Shown here one piece after another: positions 1 through 8,803 of a stretch of DNA of 64,000 bases. The translations under genes were made by a program, and so were the position numbers. Positions within the stretch are counted from its first letter, which is position 1. Each line of letters starts with the position of its first letter. The stretch is from Pseudomonadota bacterium (GTDB taxonomy: Bacteria; Pseudomonadota; Gammaproteobacteria; Burkholderiales; Rhodocyclaceae): positions 1 to 64,000 of the forward strand of contig JAGTRY010000001.1 of the NCBI GenBank assembly GCA_018262235.1, read 5' to 3'. The notes under the pieces were generated by a model. It ran no database searches and was not told the origin of the DNA. It was given only the letters and a program-made list of their open reading frames with translations.

Positions 1-659
1 CTGAACTCTGCGCATTGCAAGCGGAATACTTGCAGGCCGAAGGCTTTGTCGTAAGTACTGCCCATGACGGGGAAAACGGCGCAATCGCTGCCCTCTCGGG
101 TGAGTACGCGATCGTGGTACTGGACGTGATGATGCCGCGGGTCAGCGGCATCGATGCCTTGCGCCGGATCCGCCAGACCAGTCGCGTCCCGGTCATCATG
201 CTGACAGCCCGTGGCGACGATATCGACCGTGTGCTCGGGCTTGAACTCGGCGCCGACGACTATGTGCCCAAGCCCTGCACGCCGCGCGAGCTGGTCGCCC
301 GCATCCGCGCCATCCTGCGCCGGGTCGATAGCGGCTCAAACCCCCGTGAAAGCCAGGCAGCAATCACCGTCGGCGCCTTGTACCTGCGCCCCGAACAACG
401 CCGCGCCGAATGGGCGGGCGACTTGCTGGACTTGACCAGCACCGAATTCAACTTGCTCGAAGTCCTTGCACGCCATGCCGGCAGCCCGGTCAGCAAACAG
501 GATCTTTCCGAAAACGGGCTCGGTCGGCCGCTCGCCCGATACGACAGAAGCATCGACGTCCACGTCAGCAACCTGCGCCAGAAAATCGGCGTGCTCGCTG
601 ACGGCCGCTCGCCGATCCAGACCGTACGCGGGGTCGGCTACCAGTACATCGTGGACTGA
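1..659 (+). CDS. OmpR/CpxR-like response regulator, 5' end cut by window
   Basis: This is a two-component transcription factor of the OmpR family, about 220 residues visible. The receiver domain shows the phospho-acceptor Asp in VVLDVMMPR, the switch region VIMLTAR and the conserved Lys in YVPKPCTP. A winged-helix DNA-binding domain follows (DLTSTEFNLLEVL, then a typical RGVGYQY end). The frame is open to the first base (codons for ELCALQAEY precede the first TTG at 15), so the true start lies left of the window. The TGA is 5 bases before the partner kinase gene, so the two are clearly one operon. The receiver most resembles CpxR-type regulators of envelope stress, but the pair cannot be named securely. 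Confidence 0.93.
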   Translation, partial: ELCALQAEYLQAEGFVVSTAHDGENGAIAALSGEYAIVVLDVMMPRVSGIDALRRIRQTSRVPVIMLTARGDDIDRVLGLELGADDYVPKPCTPRELVARIRAILRRVDSGSNPRESQAAITVGALYLRPEQRRAEWAGDLLDLTSTEFNLLEVLARHAGSPVSKQDLSENGLGRPLARYDRSIDVHVSNLRQKIGVLADGRSPIQTVRGVGYQYIVD

Positions 660-664
660 ACAGC

Positions 665-2056
665 ATGGGGCGCCTGTTCTGGAAGATTTTCGCGGGCTTC
701 TGGCTGACCATGCTGATCACGGTGGTGGGTGTCACGACCGCACTGGTGGTGCGCGAGGAAGCCCGCCGCAACGAGGACAGCCTGCTCGCCGCCGGCCCGC
801 GCAGCAACATCTCCTTGCGCATGGCCTGGTCGGTTGCCCAGTATGGCGGCGAAGGCGCGCTGCGCGCCCTGCTTGCAAACTGGCCAGAGCCCGACGGCGA
901 ACCGCCTCTGGTGGTTGGCGATGACAATCAGGATTTGCTCGGCCGCGCAGTCCCTGCCGGTGCGCTGGCCGCGGCACGCGACCAGCTCGCCGGATTCCGG
1001 GCAAACCGCGACAAGACGCACGTCGTCGACTGGCGCAAGCGCAGCGTGCGCGCCTGGCGTGATCCCGAGGGCCAGGAGCATCTGATGTTTTTCCCGCAGA
1101 CCTCGCTACGCTCGCCCGAACGGCAATCCTGGATTCCGTATTTCCGCATTGAAACGCCCCTGATGCTGATTCTGGCGGCGATCCTGGCCAGCCTCGGCGT
1201 CAGCGTTCTGCTCGCACGCCATTTCTCGCGCCCGATCCGCAAGCTGCAGGATGCCTTCCAGGCGGCCTCTCTCGGCCAGCTCGACATCCGCGTCGGCCCC
1301 AGCATGGTCGGCCGGCGCGACGAGATCGGTGAGCTCGGCCGCAAGTTCGATGGCATGGCGCAGAAACTGCAAGTGCTGGTCGGCTCGCAAAACCGTCTGC
1401 TGCATGATGTGTCCCACGAGCTGCGCTCGCCGCTGGCGCGCCTGCAGGTCGCGGTAGGGCTGGCCCGCCAGAACCCGGCCCAGCTCGACACGGCCTTGCA
1501 GCGCATCGAGCGCGAGGCCGAAAAGCTCGACGCCCTGGTCGGTGAAGTGCTGACCCTCTCGCGCCTGGAAGCCCAGCACGTCCAGCATGCCGAGGATTAC
1601 GTCGATGTCGTCGAACTGCTCGACAGCGTTGCCGAAGATGCACGCTTCGAAGCCGAAGGCAGCGGGCGCCGGGTGATGTTCACCAGCAGCGTGGACGGCG
1701 AACTGGTGATCCGCGCACGCGGCGAACTGCTGCACCGCGCCGTGGAAAACGTGGTGCGCAATGCCTTGCGGTATACGCCACCGGATAGCGCGGTCGAGCT
1801 GTACCTGAGCAAGAATGCCACCACACAGGGCCTGCACATCATTGTCGCGGATTCAGGCCCCGGCGTGCCGGAAAGCGATCTGGCGACCATCTTTGACCCG
1901 TTCTTCCGCGGGGAATCTGCCGGCAATGGCGGCTATGGCCTCGGTCTGGCCATTGCCCGGCGCGCCATCGAAGCGCATGGCGGACGCGTGTACGCGCGCA
2001 ATCGTCAGAGTGGCGGGCTGGAAATCCATATCGAATTGCCCGGTCCGGCTGCCTGA
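665..2056 (+). CDS. Membrane sensor histidine kinase, CpxA-like
   Basis: This 463-residue kinase is the partner of the regulator just upstream. It has an N-terminal membrane segment (about residues 8-28), a periplasmic sensor region of roughly 130 residues, a second membrane segment near 160-180, a HAMP linker, and a HisKA box HDVSHELRSPL with the phospho-accepting His near residue 250. An HATPase domain follows with the N box (ENVVRNALRY), DSGPGVP and GYGLGLAIA. Architecture and size match the CpxA/RstB class. ATG at 665 follows the regulator stop closely, implying co-transcription and probable translational coupling. The sensed stimulus is not evident. Confidence 0.93.
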   Translation: MGRLFWKIFAGFWLTMLITVVGVTTALVVREEARRNEDSLLAAGPRSNISLRMAWSVAQYGGEGALRALLANWPEPDGEPPLVVGDDNQDLLGRAVPAGALAAARDQLAGFRANRDKTHVVDWRKRSVRAWRDPEGQEHLMFFPQTSLRSPERQSWIPYFRIETPLMLILAAILASLGVSVLLARHFSRPIRKLQDAFQAASLGQLDIRVGPSMVGRRDEIGELGRKFDGMAQKLQVLVGSQNRLLHDVSHELRSPLARLQVAVGLARQNPAQLDTALQRIEREAEKLDALVGEVLTLSRLEAQHVQHAEDYVDVVELLDSVAEDARFEAEGSGRRVMFTSSVDGELVIRARGELLHRAVENVVRNALRYTPPDSAVELYLSKNATTQGLHIIVADSGPGVPESDLATIFDPFFRGESAGNGGYGLGLAIARRAIEAHGGRVYARNRQSGGLEIHIELPGPAA

Positions 2057-2325
2057 TCGGCCCGTAGCCCCTGCTCCGGGGCGATTTCGTGGGGGCTTGT
2101 CTGCTTCCTGCCACCCAGCAGGCCCGCGACACGGAAGTCCTTGGGTGAAAGCTTGAGTCCACACAAAGCGCAGTGTATGGTGGGCTAACGCACCGGATTG
2201 CCCGTTCCGATGCTTTAATATCCCAACATCAAATCAGGGTCTCACGCCCACTTTGCATGAGGATCGTTTCCCGGAGTTCCCTCCGGAACGGTCAATGCGC
2301 CCACCCGCACACAAGGATCCACACG

Positions 2326-2748
2326 ATGAATGCAGGCAGCAAATTGCTGAGCCCGGAAGAGGTCCTCGCGGCCCCGGCCGAGGAATACATGTCGCCGGCA
2401 CAATTGGCGTTCTTCCGCGCCCGCCTGATTGCTGAACGCGATGCCCTGCTTGAATCGGCACTCCACACCACCGAGCATCTGCAGGATTTCGTGGCCACCC
2501 CGGATCCGGCCGACCGCGCCTCGCAGGAAGAAGATCACACGCTGGAACTGCGCGTGCGTGATCGCGAGCGCAAGCTCCTGCACAAGATCGACGAGGCCAT
2601 TGCCCGCATTGACAACGGCAACTACGGCTGGTGTGAAGAGAGCGGCGAACCCATCGGCATCCAGCGCCTGATCGCACGCCCGACGGCGACCTTCAGCGTC
2701 GAAGCGCAGGAGCGCCACGAAATCCGCCGCAAGATGCAAGGCGGCTGA
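2326..2748 (+). CDS. dksA: RNA polymerase-binding transcription factor DksA
   Basis: DksA enters the RNA polymerase secondary channel and, with ppGpp, resets transcription during the stringent response. This 140-residue copy has the coiled coil with the acidic tip motif DPADRASQEED and a C-terminal globular domain. Of the four zinc-finger cysteines of E. coli DksA only the first is kept (GWCEES near residue 103); the others are Ser, Ser and Ala. I know this pattern from betaproteobacterial DksA proteins, and it implies a fold that does not need zinc. The ATG at 2326 is chosen over upstream in-frame starts because homologues begin there. It stands alone with its own leader of about 270 bases. 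Confidence 0.93.
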   Translation: MNAGSKLLSPEEVLAAPAEEYMSPAQLAFFRARLIAERDALLESALHTTEHLQDFVATPDPADRASQEEDHTLELRVRDRERKLLHKIDEAIARIDNGNYGWCEESGEPIGIQRLIARPTATFSVEAQERHEIRRKMQGG

Positions 2749-2827
2749 AACAGCGCAGGACACGAGGCCCGGCGGGCGTTTCGGCCCTACAATGCGCACT
2801 CTTTCGTGACTTTTGCCGGGTGTGCTC

Positions 2828-3673
2828 GTGTCCCTTCATCTTGATGTCCTGCCGCAATACCTTCTTCCCAAGCAAGCGCTCACCGAACTGGCCGGGCGCT
2901 TCGCTGCGGCGCGCTGTGGCAAGCTGACCACCCGCGTGATCCGCTGGTTCGTCGGGCGCTATGGCGTCGACATGCGCGAAGCGGCCAATCCCGAGATCAC
3001 CAGCTACACGAGCTTCAACGATTTCTTCACGCGCGCCCTGCGTCCCGGTGCCCGCCCCCTCGCGACGGCCGACCTGATCTCGCCGGTCGATGGCGCCATC
3101 AGCCAGTTCGGCCGGATCGAACACGACCAGATCTATCAGGCCAAGGGGCATCATTACTCAACCACCGCGCTGGTCGGTGGCGATGCTGCGCTGGCCGCCC
3201 TGTTCCAGGATGGCGACTTCGCCACGCTGTATCTGAGCCCGCGTGACTACCACCGCATCCACATGCCTTGCGACGGCCGCCTCACCCGCATGATCCACGT
3301 CCCGGGCGCGCTGTTTTCGGTCAATCCGGCCACCGCACGTGGCGTGCCGGGCCTGTTTGCCCGCAACGAGCGCGTGGTTTGCGTGTTCGAGTCGGCACAG
3401 GGGCCGTTTGTCCTGACCCTGGTTGGCGCCACGATCGTCGGCAGCATGTCCACCGTCTGGCACGGCCAGGTCAATCCGCCCCGCAGCGCCGAGGTCCGCG
3501 AATGGCGTTATGACGGGCAGGACATCGCACTCAAGCAGGGCGAGGAGATGGGGCGCTTCCTGCTCGGCTCCACCGTGGTGATGCTCTTCCCCAAGGGCCA
3601 CCGCCACTTCAATCCGGCCTGGCAGCCGGGCGGCGCGATCCGCATGGGCGAAGCCATGGCACAGCAAGCCTGA
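2828..3673 (+). CDS. psd: Phosphatidylserine decarboxylase proenzyme
   Basis: The enzyme makes phosphatidylethanolamine by decarboxylating phosphatidylserine at the inner membrane. It is translated as a proenzyme that cleaves itself at the Ser of LGST to create a pyruvoyl cofactor; GRFLLGSTVVMLFPK is present near the C-terminus. Other family blocks are SYTSFNDFFTR, SPVDGAISQ, YLSPRDYHRIHMP and LFARNERVV. The length of about 281 residues fits the gamma/beta-proteobacterial form. The start is uncertain: GTG at 2828 gives the E. coli-like N-terminus SLHLDVLPQYLLPK, with GTG 2822 or TTG 2813 as in-frame alternatives. A TACAAT box near 2788 could be its promoter -10. Confidence 0.95.
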   Translation: MSLHLDVLPQYLLPKQALTELAGRFAAARCGKLTTRVIRWFVGRYGVDMREAANPEITSYTSFNDFFTRALRPGARPLATADLISPVDGAISQFGRIEHDQIYQAKGHHYSTTALVGGDAALAALFQDGDFATLYLSPRDYHRIHMPCDGRLTRMIHVPGALFSVNPATARGVPGLFARNERVVCVFESAQGPFVLTLVGATIVGSMSTVWHGQVNPPRSAEVREWRYDGQDIALKQGEEMGRFLLGSTVVMLFPKGHRHFNPAWQPGGAIRMGEAMAQQA

Positions 3674-3676
3674 TGA

Positions 3677-3991
3677 CTATTTTTGCTGCAGCTTCTTGCG
3701 GGCGTCTTCCATGCCGCCGTAATTCCTGACCTTCCTGTAGCCCATCCCGTTCAGGGTCTCGAGGGCAATTCCAGCGCGGTGACCAGAGCGGCAGTACAGG
3801 ATGAGTTCGTCATCCTTGCTCGCACCGGTCATGCCGATCCGTTGCGCAATCAGCTGATGATCGATGTTGAGGGCGCCTTCCAGATGGCCTGCCGCGTATT
3901 CCTCCGGCGTCCGCACGTCGATCAGCAAGGTCCGCGCCGACGCCCCGGCACACAGCAGGCCCAGCATCCCCAGCACCAGCAGCTTTTTCAT
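3677..3991 (-). CDS. Periplasmic single-domain rhodanese, PspE-like
   Basis: This is a 104-residue secreted sulfurtransferase. A signal peptide (KKLLVLGMLGLLCAGASA) is followed by one rhodanese domain with LIDVRTPEEYAAGHLEGALN and the active-site loop YCRSGHRA, whose Cys carries the persulfide. The ATG at 3991 has a strong ribosome binding site (AGGAG) just upstream; longer in-frame versions add no conserved sequence. It runs opposite to the DUF134 gene and shares a 110-base divergent promoter region with it. The size and domain match PspE/GlpE-type proteins; the sulfur acceptor is unknown. Confidence 0.88.
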   Translation of the reverse strand: MKKLLVLGMLGLLCAGASARTLLIDVRTPEEYAAGHLEGALNIDHQLIAQRIGMTGASKDDELILYCRSGHRAGIALETLNGMGYRKVRNYGGMEDARKKLQQK

Positions 3992-4063
3992 TTCTGACTC
4001 CTGTTCATCCAAAGGCCGTCCGGCCTGATCCAAATCAATCCATGAATGGTAACACTCCGGATA

Positions 4064-4079
4064 ATTGGCTTTTGCCAAT
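4064..4079. promoter_or_regulatory. Perfect palindrome in divergent promoter region
   Basis: ATTGGC-TTTT-GCCAAT is a 6-bp perfect inverted repeat with a 4-base centre. It lies between the divergent rhodanese and DUF134 genes, 22 bases before the DUF134 start. It has the shape of an operator for a dimeric HTH protein, and DUF134 itself is a candidate ligand. That link is inference. Confidence 0.4.
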
Positions 4080-4101
4080 AACAAAGATCCTGAGACCCAT
4101 C

Positions 4102-4416
4102 ATGGCTCGCCCCCCAAAACTGCGCTGTGTCCATTGTGCGCCGGTATCGGACTATTTCAAGCCACGGGGCGTACCCATGCACGCCCTGGCTGAAGTTGCA
4201 CTGGAAATGGACGAACTCGAAGCCTTGCGCCTGGCCGATCTCGATGGGCTGTACCAGGCCGATGTAGCCGTGCGCATGGGGGTCTCCCGCCAGACGGTGG
4301 GCAACATCCTCGCCCGCGCCCATCGCAAGATCGCCGACGCCTTGCTCAATGGCAAGGCCTTGCACATCACCACAGCCTCCCAACCTTCTACCGCTGAAAC
4401 AAAGGAATCCGAATGA
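4102..4416 (+). CDS. DUF134 helix-turn-helix protein
   Basis: This 104-residue protein belongs to the DUF134 family of sigma-70-region-4-like HTH proteins. It starts with the family signature MARPPKLRCV and FKPRG, followed by ALEMDELEALRLADLDGLYQ and a helix-turn-helix (VAVRMGVSRQTVGNILARAH). Family members commonly sit beside NifX/NifB-type dinitrogenase cofactor-binding proteins, as here, where the stop overlaps the next start as ATGA. A role in local regulation of metal or cofactor handling is plausible but unproven. Confidence 0.88.
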   Translation: MARPPKLRCVHCAPVSDYFKPRGVPMHALAEVALEMDELEALRLADLDGLYQADVAVRMGVSRQTVGNILARAHRKIADALLNGKALHITTASQPSTAETKESE

Positions 4417-4985
4417 AACTGTGTATCCCCGTGGCCACCCCGGATGGCCTGAATGCCGCGCTGGAAGCCGACTTCGGCGCGGCCCAGCATCTTCTCATCC
4501 TGGATAGCGACAGCGATGTCGTGCATGCCATCGATCGTGCCCAACCGGAGCTGATCCGCGAAGAAGTCGTTGCAGGCATCCAGGGCATCCTGTGCGGCGA
4601 GATCCATCCGCGCCTGCTTTTCGAACTGCAACAGAACGGCATCCAGGTTTTCGGTTGCGAAGCCGACTCCGCCGCTGCCGCCCTCGCCCAGTTCCGCGCC
4701 GGGGAACTGGAAGCCACCCCGGCTTTCAGCTTGCCCCCTGAAGTGGCCGGTCACGAACACGGCGGCTGTTGCGGTGGCAAGGGCCATGCTGACGACGACC
4801 ATGCGTGCTGTGGCGGTAAAGGGCATGGCGAAGATGATGGTCATGAGTGTTGTGGCGGCAAGGGCCACGATGATCCTGAGCATGAATGCTGTGGCGGCAA
4901 GGGCCATGATGAAGCAGCACACGGTGGATGCGGCGGCGACCAGGGCAAGAAGAAAACCGCTGGAGGATGCGGTTGCGGCCACTGA
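4413..4985 (+). CDS. NifX/NifB-C-type cofactor-binding protein with Cys/His-rich repeat tail
   Basis: Residues 1 to about 110 form a dinitrogenase iron-molybdenum cofactor-binding domain (starts MKLCIPVATPDGLN; ILCGEIHPRLLFEL is the conserved middle). The last roughly 75 residues are a low-complexity tail with four copies of CCGGKGH separated by acidic/His spacers, ending GGCGCGH, and holding about 11 Cys and 11 His. Such a tail looks like a multi-site metal store or delivery arm, for example for Ni, Zn, Cu or Fe; the metal is not shown by sequence. The ATG overlaps the DUF134 stop, so the two are co-translated. No nif genes are visible nearby, so a nitrogenase role should not be assumed. Confidence 0.85.
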   Translation: MKLCIPVATPDGLNAALEADFGAAQHLLILDSDSDVVHAIDRAQPELIREEVVAGIQGILCGEIHPRLLFELQQNGIQVFGCEADSAAAALAQFRAGELEATPAFSLPPEVAGHEHGGCCGGKGHADDDHACCGGKGHGEDDGHECCGGKGHDDPEHECCGGKGHDEAAHGGCGGDQGKKKTAGGCGCGH

Positions 4986-5119
4986 GGTACTGACGCCACT
5001 GAGGCGTGTCACATCCACGCAATCCGTCGGGTGAATGTGAACACGCCCTAGCATTTGTCATCACGCGGCAGGGTTACAGCGTTACACTGTTGTGTCTTGC
5101 CCATGCCACCCTGTCGCGT

Positions 5120-5680
5120 ATGCCTGTCACCAACCCGCTTCGCTTCACGCTTTCCGTACTGCTGACCACCAGTCTTGTCATCACGACAGGTTGCGCCTCA
5201 CTCAGCGAACAGGAATGCCGCGACGGAGACTGGAGCAGCATCGGCTACCGCGATGGTCAGAATGGCCGGCCGCTTTCCCGCCTCGACGAACACCGCAAGG
5301 CCTGCCTGCAATATGGCATGGCCCCGGATGCGCGCGCTTATGGACAGGCACGCGAACGCGGCCTGAATTTCTACTGCACCCCGGCCAACGGGCTCGCTGT
5401 AGGCCGCCGCGGGGAGTACTACGCAGGCGTCTGTCCAAGCTGGGCGGAAACCGGTTTCATCATCAATTTCAACATCGGCCGGGATATCTACGAAGCACGC
5501 CAGCGCCTGGAACGCCTCGAAAACGATCAGCGTGCCCTGGAAACCCGCCTGAACAAAGCCTCAGAGAAGGGCGAGATCATCCGGCTGTCCAGCCAGTTGC
5601 GCCAGTTGCGTATGGAACGGGATTTCGCCTGGGACGAGCTGCGCCGCCGTGAGTATCGGGCCGACGGCTTGCACTTCTGA
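5120..5680 (+). CDS. DUF2799 family lipoprotein
   Basis: This is a 186-residue predicted lipoprotein. A signal peptide ends in the lipobox ITTGC. The mature part carries features of DUF2799: SEQECRDGDWSSIGYRDG, an ACLQYGMAPDARAY stretch and FYCTPANGL. A C-terminal coiled coil (about residues 135-180) is rich in Leu/Arg/Glu. ATG 5120 places the signal peptide correctly; the longer frame from 5006 does not. It probably sits on the outer membrane facing the periplasm. Function is unknown. Confidence 0.82.
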   Translation: MPVTNPLRFTLSVLLTTSLVITTGCASLSEQECRDGDWSSIGYRDGQNGRPLSRLDEHRKACLQYGMAPDARAYGQARERGLNFYCTPANGLAVGRRGEYYAGVCPSWAETGFIINFNIGRDIYEARQRLERLENDQRALETRLNKASEKGEIIRLSSQLRQLRMERDFAWDELRRREYRADGLHF

Positions 5681-5713
5681 TCCAGCGCATCACTTCTGCA
5701 CGGGAGATCCCAT

Positions 5714-5926
5714 ATGGCTATCGAACGCAAATCCATCCAGCGTGGCGGCATCAAGTCTGCAGGTTATGACCGCAACAATCGCATTCTTGAAATCGAATTC
5801 TCGAACGGTAAAGTCATCCAGCATACAAACGTGGGTGAGGAAATCGCCCTGCGTTTCATCGCCAGCAGTTCACCCGCAGGTTATTACCAGGACAAGATCG
5901 AGGAAGAATATCCGCTCAAGCGCTGA
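5714..5926 (+). CDS. KTSC domain protein
   Basis: This 70-residue protein is essentially one KTSC domain. It begins MAIERKSIQRGGIKSAGYD, then ILEIEFSNGKVIQH, and ends with SPAGYYQDKIEEEYP. KTSC domains are small beta-rich modules, sometimes fused to lysyl-tRNA synthetases; free-standing copies have no established role. It starts 33 bases after the DUF2799 stop with GGGAGATCCCAT as leader, so the two may be co-transcribed. Confidence 0.8.
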   Translation: MAIERKSIQRGGIKSAGYDRNNRILEIEFSNGKVIQHTNVGEEIALRFIASSSPAGYYQDKIEEEYPLKR

Positions 5927-5944
5927 GCGCGATCGTTCCGCGTC

Positions 5945-7516
5945 ATGACATCCGGTTCCTCTCCCGAGTCACTCATCGATTTGCTGGCACGCGGTATCGG
6001 CCTGCACCAGGCCGGGCAGGCAGCGCAGGCGCTGGTTTGTCTGACGGAGGTTCTGCATGCGGCCCCGGATTTTCTTCCTGCACTGTTCAAGCGTGCCTGT
6101 CTGCTGGCCGAGCTGCGCCGCTACGATGAAGCCCTGGCGGATTTCGACCAGTGCATTGCACTTCACCCCACAGCCACCGAGCTGTCTGAAGCACGTCAGG
6201 CAACCCTCGATTTTGCGCTGGAAGACCTGAGCGCACGCCTCCGGGAGACGCCGCAGGATGCCGCCCTGCTCTTTGCGCGCGGCAACCTGCTCATGTCCAT
6301 ACCGGAGTATGCCAAAGCCATCCAGGACTTCCACGCGACCCTCGCCATCACGCCAGACCACCAGGGCGCCCTGAACAATCTTGGCAACAGCCTGCTTGCC
6401 CTCGACCGCCACGAAGAAGCGCTGGCGGCCTATGACCGGCTGCTGGCCCTGGCTCCCGACAGCCTGCTCGGCGGATTCAACCAGGGCAATGTCCTGCAAC
6501 AACTCAACCGGCTGGACGAAGCCTGCCGCTGTTATGCACATCTACTCGAACGACAGCCGGATCTTGCCGAGGCCCACATCGAGCTGGCGCATTGCCACCT
6601 GAAGTCGGGCGACTACGCGCAAGGCTGGGCACATTACGAATGGCGCTGGCAAACGGCACAGCTGAAACCATTGCAATTGGCCACCCCGCAGCCGCTCTGG
6701 CTCGGCGAGAACGCCTTGCAGGGGCGCACCCTCCTGCTGTGGGCAGAGCAGGGGCTGGGCGACACACTGCAGTTCGTGCGTTTCATCCCCACGCTTGCAG
6801 TACGGGCTGCCCGGTTGATCCTGCGCAGTCCATCGAGTCTGATCCCCCTCCTCGCCGGGATGGATCCCCGCATCGAACTCCTCGCCGATGACAAACCGCT
6901 ACCGCCACACGATTGTCATTGCCCGTTGATGAGCCTGCCGCTGGCGCTGCAGGTCCGGCTGGAAACCTTGCCGGCGCCATCAGCCTACCTCACGGCAGAC
7001 CCGGCCAAGGTCGCAGCGTGGCGCACACGGCTTGGCACAGCAACGCGTCCGCGCATCGGTCTGGTCTGGGCCGGACGCCAAACGGGCGTCCGCAATGTCA
7101 CGCGTGACATGCCTTTTGACACACTGCGTCCCCTCTTCGATCTGGATGCCGATTTCATCGCGCTGCAGAAAGAAATCCCGGCCACCGATGCCCGCCACGT
7201 CGAAGCCCTGCCCGGGCTGCGGAATCTGGGGCCGGAACTCCCGGATTTCGCCGAGACGGCAGCACTGATCGAATGCCTTGATCTGGTCGTCAGTGTGGAC
7301 ACGGCCGTAGCGCATCTGGCTGGCGCACTCGGCAAGCCCTGCCATGTCCTGTTGCGTCATGCCGGCGAATGGCGCTGGCTGCTGGCGCGCCAGGACTCGC
7401 CCTGGTATCCCTCGCTGCACCTGCACCGTCAGCGTGCTCCCGGCGACTGGCCCAGTGCGGTGGCGGCCTTGCTTGCAACACTCCAGCATCAGGCGCCAGG
7501 CTTGATCAGAGCCTGA
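5945..7516 (+). CDS. TPR protein with C-terminal glycosyltransferase-9-like domain
   Basis: The 523-residue product has about five tetratricopeptide repeats in residues 10-230 (for example LLFARGNLLMSIPEYAKAIQ and LNNLGNSLLALDRHEEALA), then a domain resembling heptosyltransferases of family GT9 (WAEQGLGDTLQFVRFIP, RIGLVWAGR, VVSVDTAVAHLAGALGKP). This combination is common in betaproteobacteria and is annotated as TPR or glycosyltransferase proteins, without a proven substrate. It ends convergently, overlapping the last 11 bases of the leftward membrane-protein gene. Whether it is an active transferase is open. Confidence 0.82.
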   Translation: MTSGSSPESLIDLLARGIGLHQAGQAAQALVCLTEVLHAAPDFLPALFKRACLLAELRRYDEALADFDQCIALHPTATELSEARQATLDFALEDLSARLRETPQDAALLFARGNLLMSIPEYAKAIQDFHATLAITPDHQGALNNLGNSLLALDRHEEALAAYDRLLALAPDSLLGGFNQGNVLQQLNRLDEACRCYAHLLERQPDLAEAHIELAHCHLKSGDYAQGWAHYEWRWQTAQLKPLQLATPQPLWLGENALQGRTLLLWAEQGLGDTLQFVRFIPTLAVRAARLILRSPSSLIPLLAGMDPRIELLADDKPLPPHDCHCPLMSLPLALQVRLETLPAPSAYLTADPAKVAAWRTRLGTATRPRIGLVWAGRQTGVRNVTRDMPFDTLRPLFDLDADFIALQKEIPATDARHVEALPGLRNLGPELPDFAETAALIECLDLVVSVDTAVAHLAGALGKPCHVLLRHAGEWRWLLARQDSPWYPSLHLHRQRAPGDWPSAVAALLATLQHQAPGLIRA

Positions 7517-8798
7517 CACTTGCAGCAACGCGGGGCGGCAGGGCCTTGAGCACAGGCAGGCGTTGCGCGTAATCACGCATGGCCCGCGCCAGCAAAATCC
7601 ATTGTCCCAACTTGCCCAAAGCCATCCCGCACGCAGCCGGCAAGACCAGCGCCGGGAAAAAAGCCCCTGCGCACAGCAGCAGCACACTCAACCCCTCTAC
7701 GCTTAACTGCACGCCTTGCCAGCGCTCCGGCACGATCTGATGCAGCATCGGCAAACGGATACGCGCCTTGTTGACGCGCTGCCAGTGCAGCCAGATCAGG
7801 AAAGGCACGATGCGGTACACCATCACACTCACCGTACCGCCCCCCAAACCGGCCAGCGCCAAGATGCCAAAAGCAACACCCCAGCGGGCATCCGGCGAGA
7901 AATGCGCCAGTGCGCCAATGCCCCCCATCGCCACGGCCAGCACGGTAACGCCTAGCCAGCCCCAATGGAATGCATCGTGCTCGCCACGCTTCGAAGCATG
8001 AACACGCCGGACCGTCAGGATCCCGAAGCTCACAGCGGCCACCGCCAGCACACAGACGGCCACGCTCACCAGCCAGCCCCATGCCAGCCAGCTGGCGAAC
8101 GTCCCCAGCAACAGTGCCATCAGGACAAGCCGGCTGAGCCAGAACCAGCGTCTGGGATAAGCGTCGGTGACGTGAAACATCGGCACCACCATGCTGGCCA
8201 CACTGGCGATGAGACCGCCCATCCAACCAGCGATTCCCCACAGGGCGTGCCAGTCAACAATCGCCAGCAGCGGCAGTTGCCAACCCCGGATCAGGATTCC
8301 GAGCAGCAGGCTGGCCAGACTCACCGTGCCCGCCAGGGCCAGCACACTGCGCAACAGGGTTCGCGCCAATTCACCCGGACCGGCTTGGCGCCCCAAGGCC
8401 CACGCCAAGCGTGCACCAACGCTGAGCAAGCTCCCCAGCAAAAGTACGCCAGCCAGTCCAAACCCGAGTGTTGAACCTTGCAGGAAACTCCCGGCCAGCG
8501 TAAGGCTGCCGAGCATCAGGACCACGAGGATCCAGCCATCCAGTCGCCCCCAGCGCGGCAGGCTCAGACCACAAGCCACCGGCACGAACTGGAACAATGC
8601 GCCCAGCATCACCGGCATCAGTCCGCCCAGCGCGAACAGGTGCACGGCAGCCAGCGTAGCAGGGTGCCAGCGTGTCAGCAGGGCATCGGGCTGCCAGACC
8701 AGCAGCAGCGCGGCGGCAATCATGCCCGCCACACCTGCCAGCATGTGGGCAAATGTGATATCCGGCGCTGGCGAGGCCTCGGTGGAAACCATTGTCAT
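7506..8798 (-). CDS. Multi-pass membrane protein, heme-copper-oxidase/NnrS-like
   Basis: This 430-residue protein has about 12 hydrophobic segments. Conserved-looking histidines sit inside membrane helices: LAAVHLFALGGLMPV, IVDWHALWGIAGWMG and VVPMFHVTDAYPRR. The HLxxLG...GxxxxxxP pattern recalls oxidase subunit I-like and NnrS-like heme proteins. It is the third gene of an operon with hemerythrin and DUF2249 genes led by an FNR-type site, which fits a role in nitric oxide or low-oxygen physiology. Substrate and heme content are inference. ATG 8798 lies 5 bases after the DUF2249 stop. Confidence 0.7.
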   Translation of the reverse strand: MTMVSTEASPAPDITFAHMLAGVAGMIAAALLLVWQPDALLTRWHPATLAAVHLFALGGLMPVMLGALFQFVPVACGLSLPRWGRLDGWILVVLMLGSLTLAGSFLQGSTLGFGLAGVLLLGSLLSVGARLAWALGRQAGPGELARTLLRSVLALAGTVSLASLLLGILIRGWQLPLLAIVDWHALWGIAGWMGGLIASVASMVVPMFHVTDAYPRRWFWLSRLVLMALLLGTFASWLAWGWLVSVAVCVLAVAAVSFGILTVRRVHASKRGEHDAFHWGWLGVTVLAVAMGGIGALAHFSPDARWGVAFGILALAGLGGGTVSVMVYRIVPFLIWLHWQRVNKARIRLPMLHQIVPERWQGVQLSVEGLSVLLLCAGAFFPALVLPAACGMALGKLGQWILLARAMRDYAQRLPVLKALPPRVAASVRL

Positions 8799-8803
8799 GA
8801 CAG

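Noticed and set aside
4413-4985. Evidence for nitrogen fixation from the NifX-like domain
   Set aside because: The domain is widespread outside nitrogenase systems and no nif gene is in the window.
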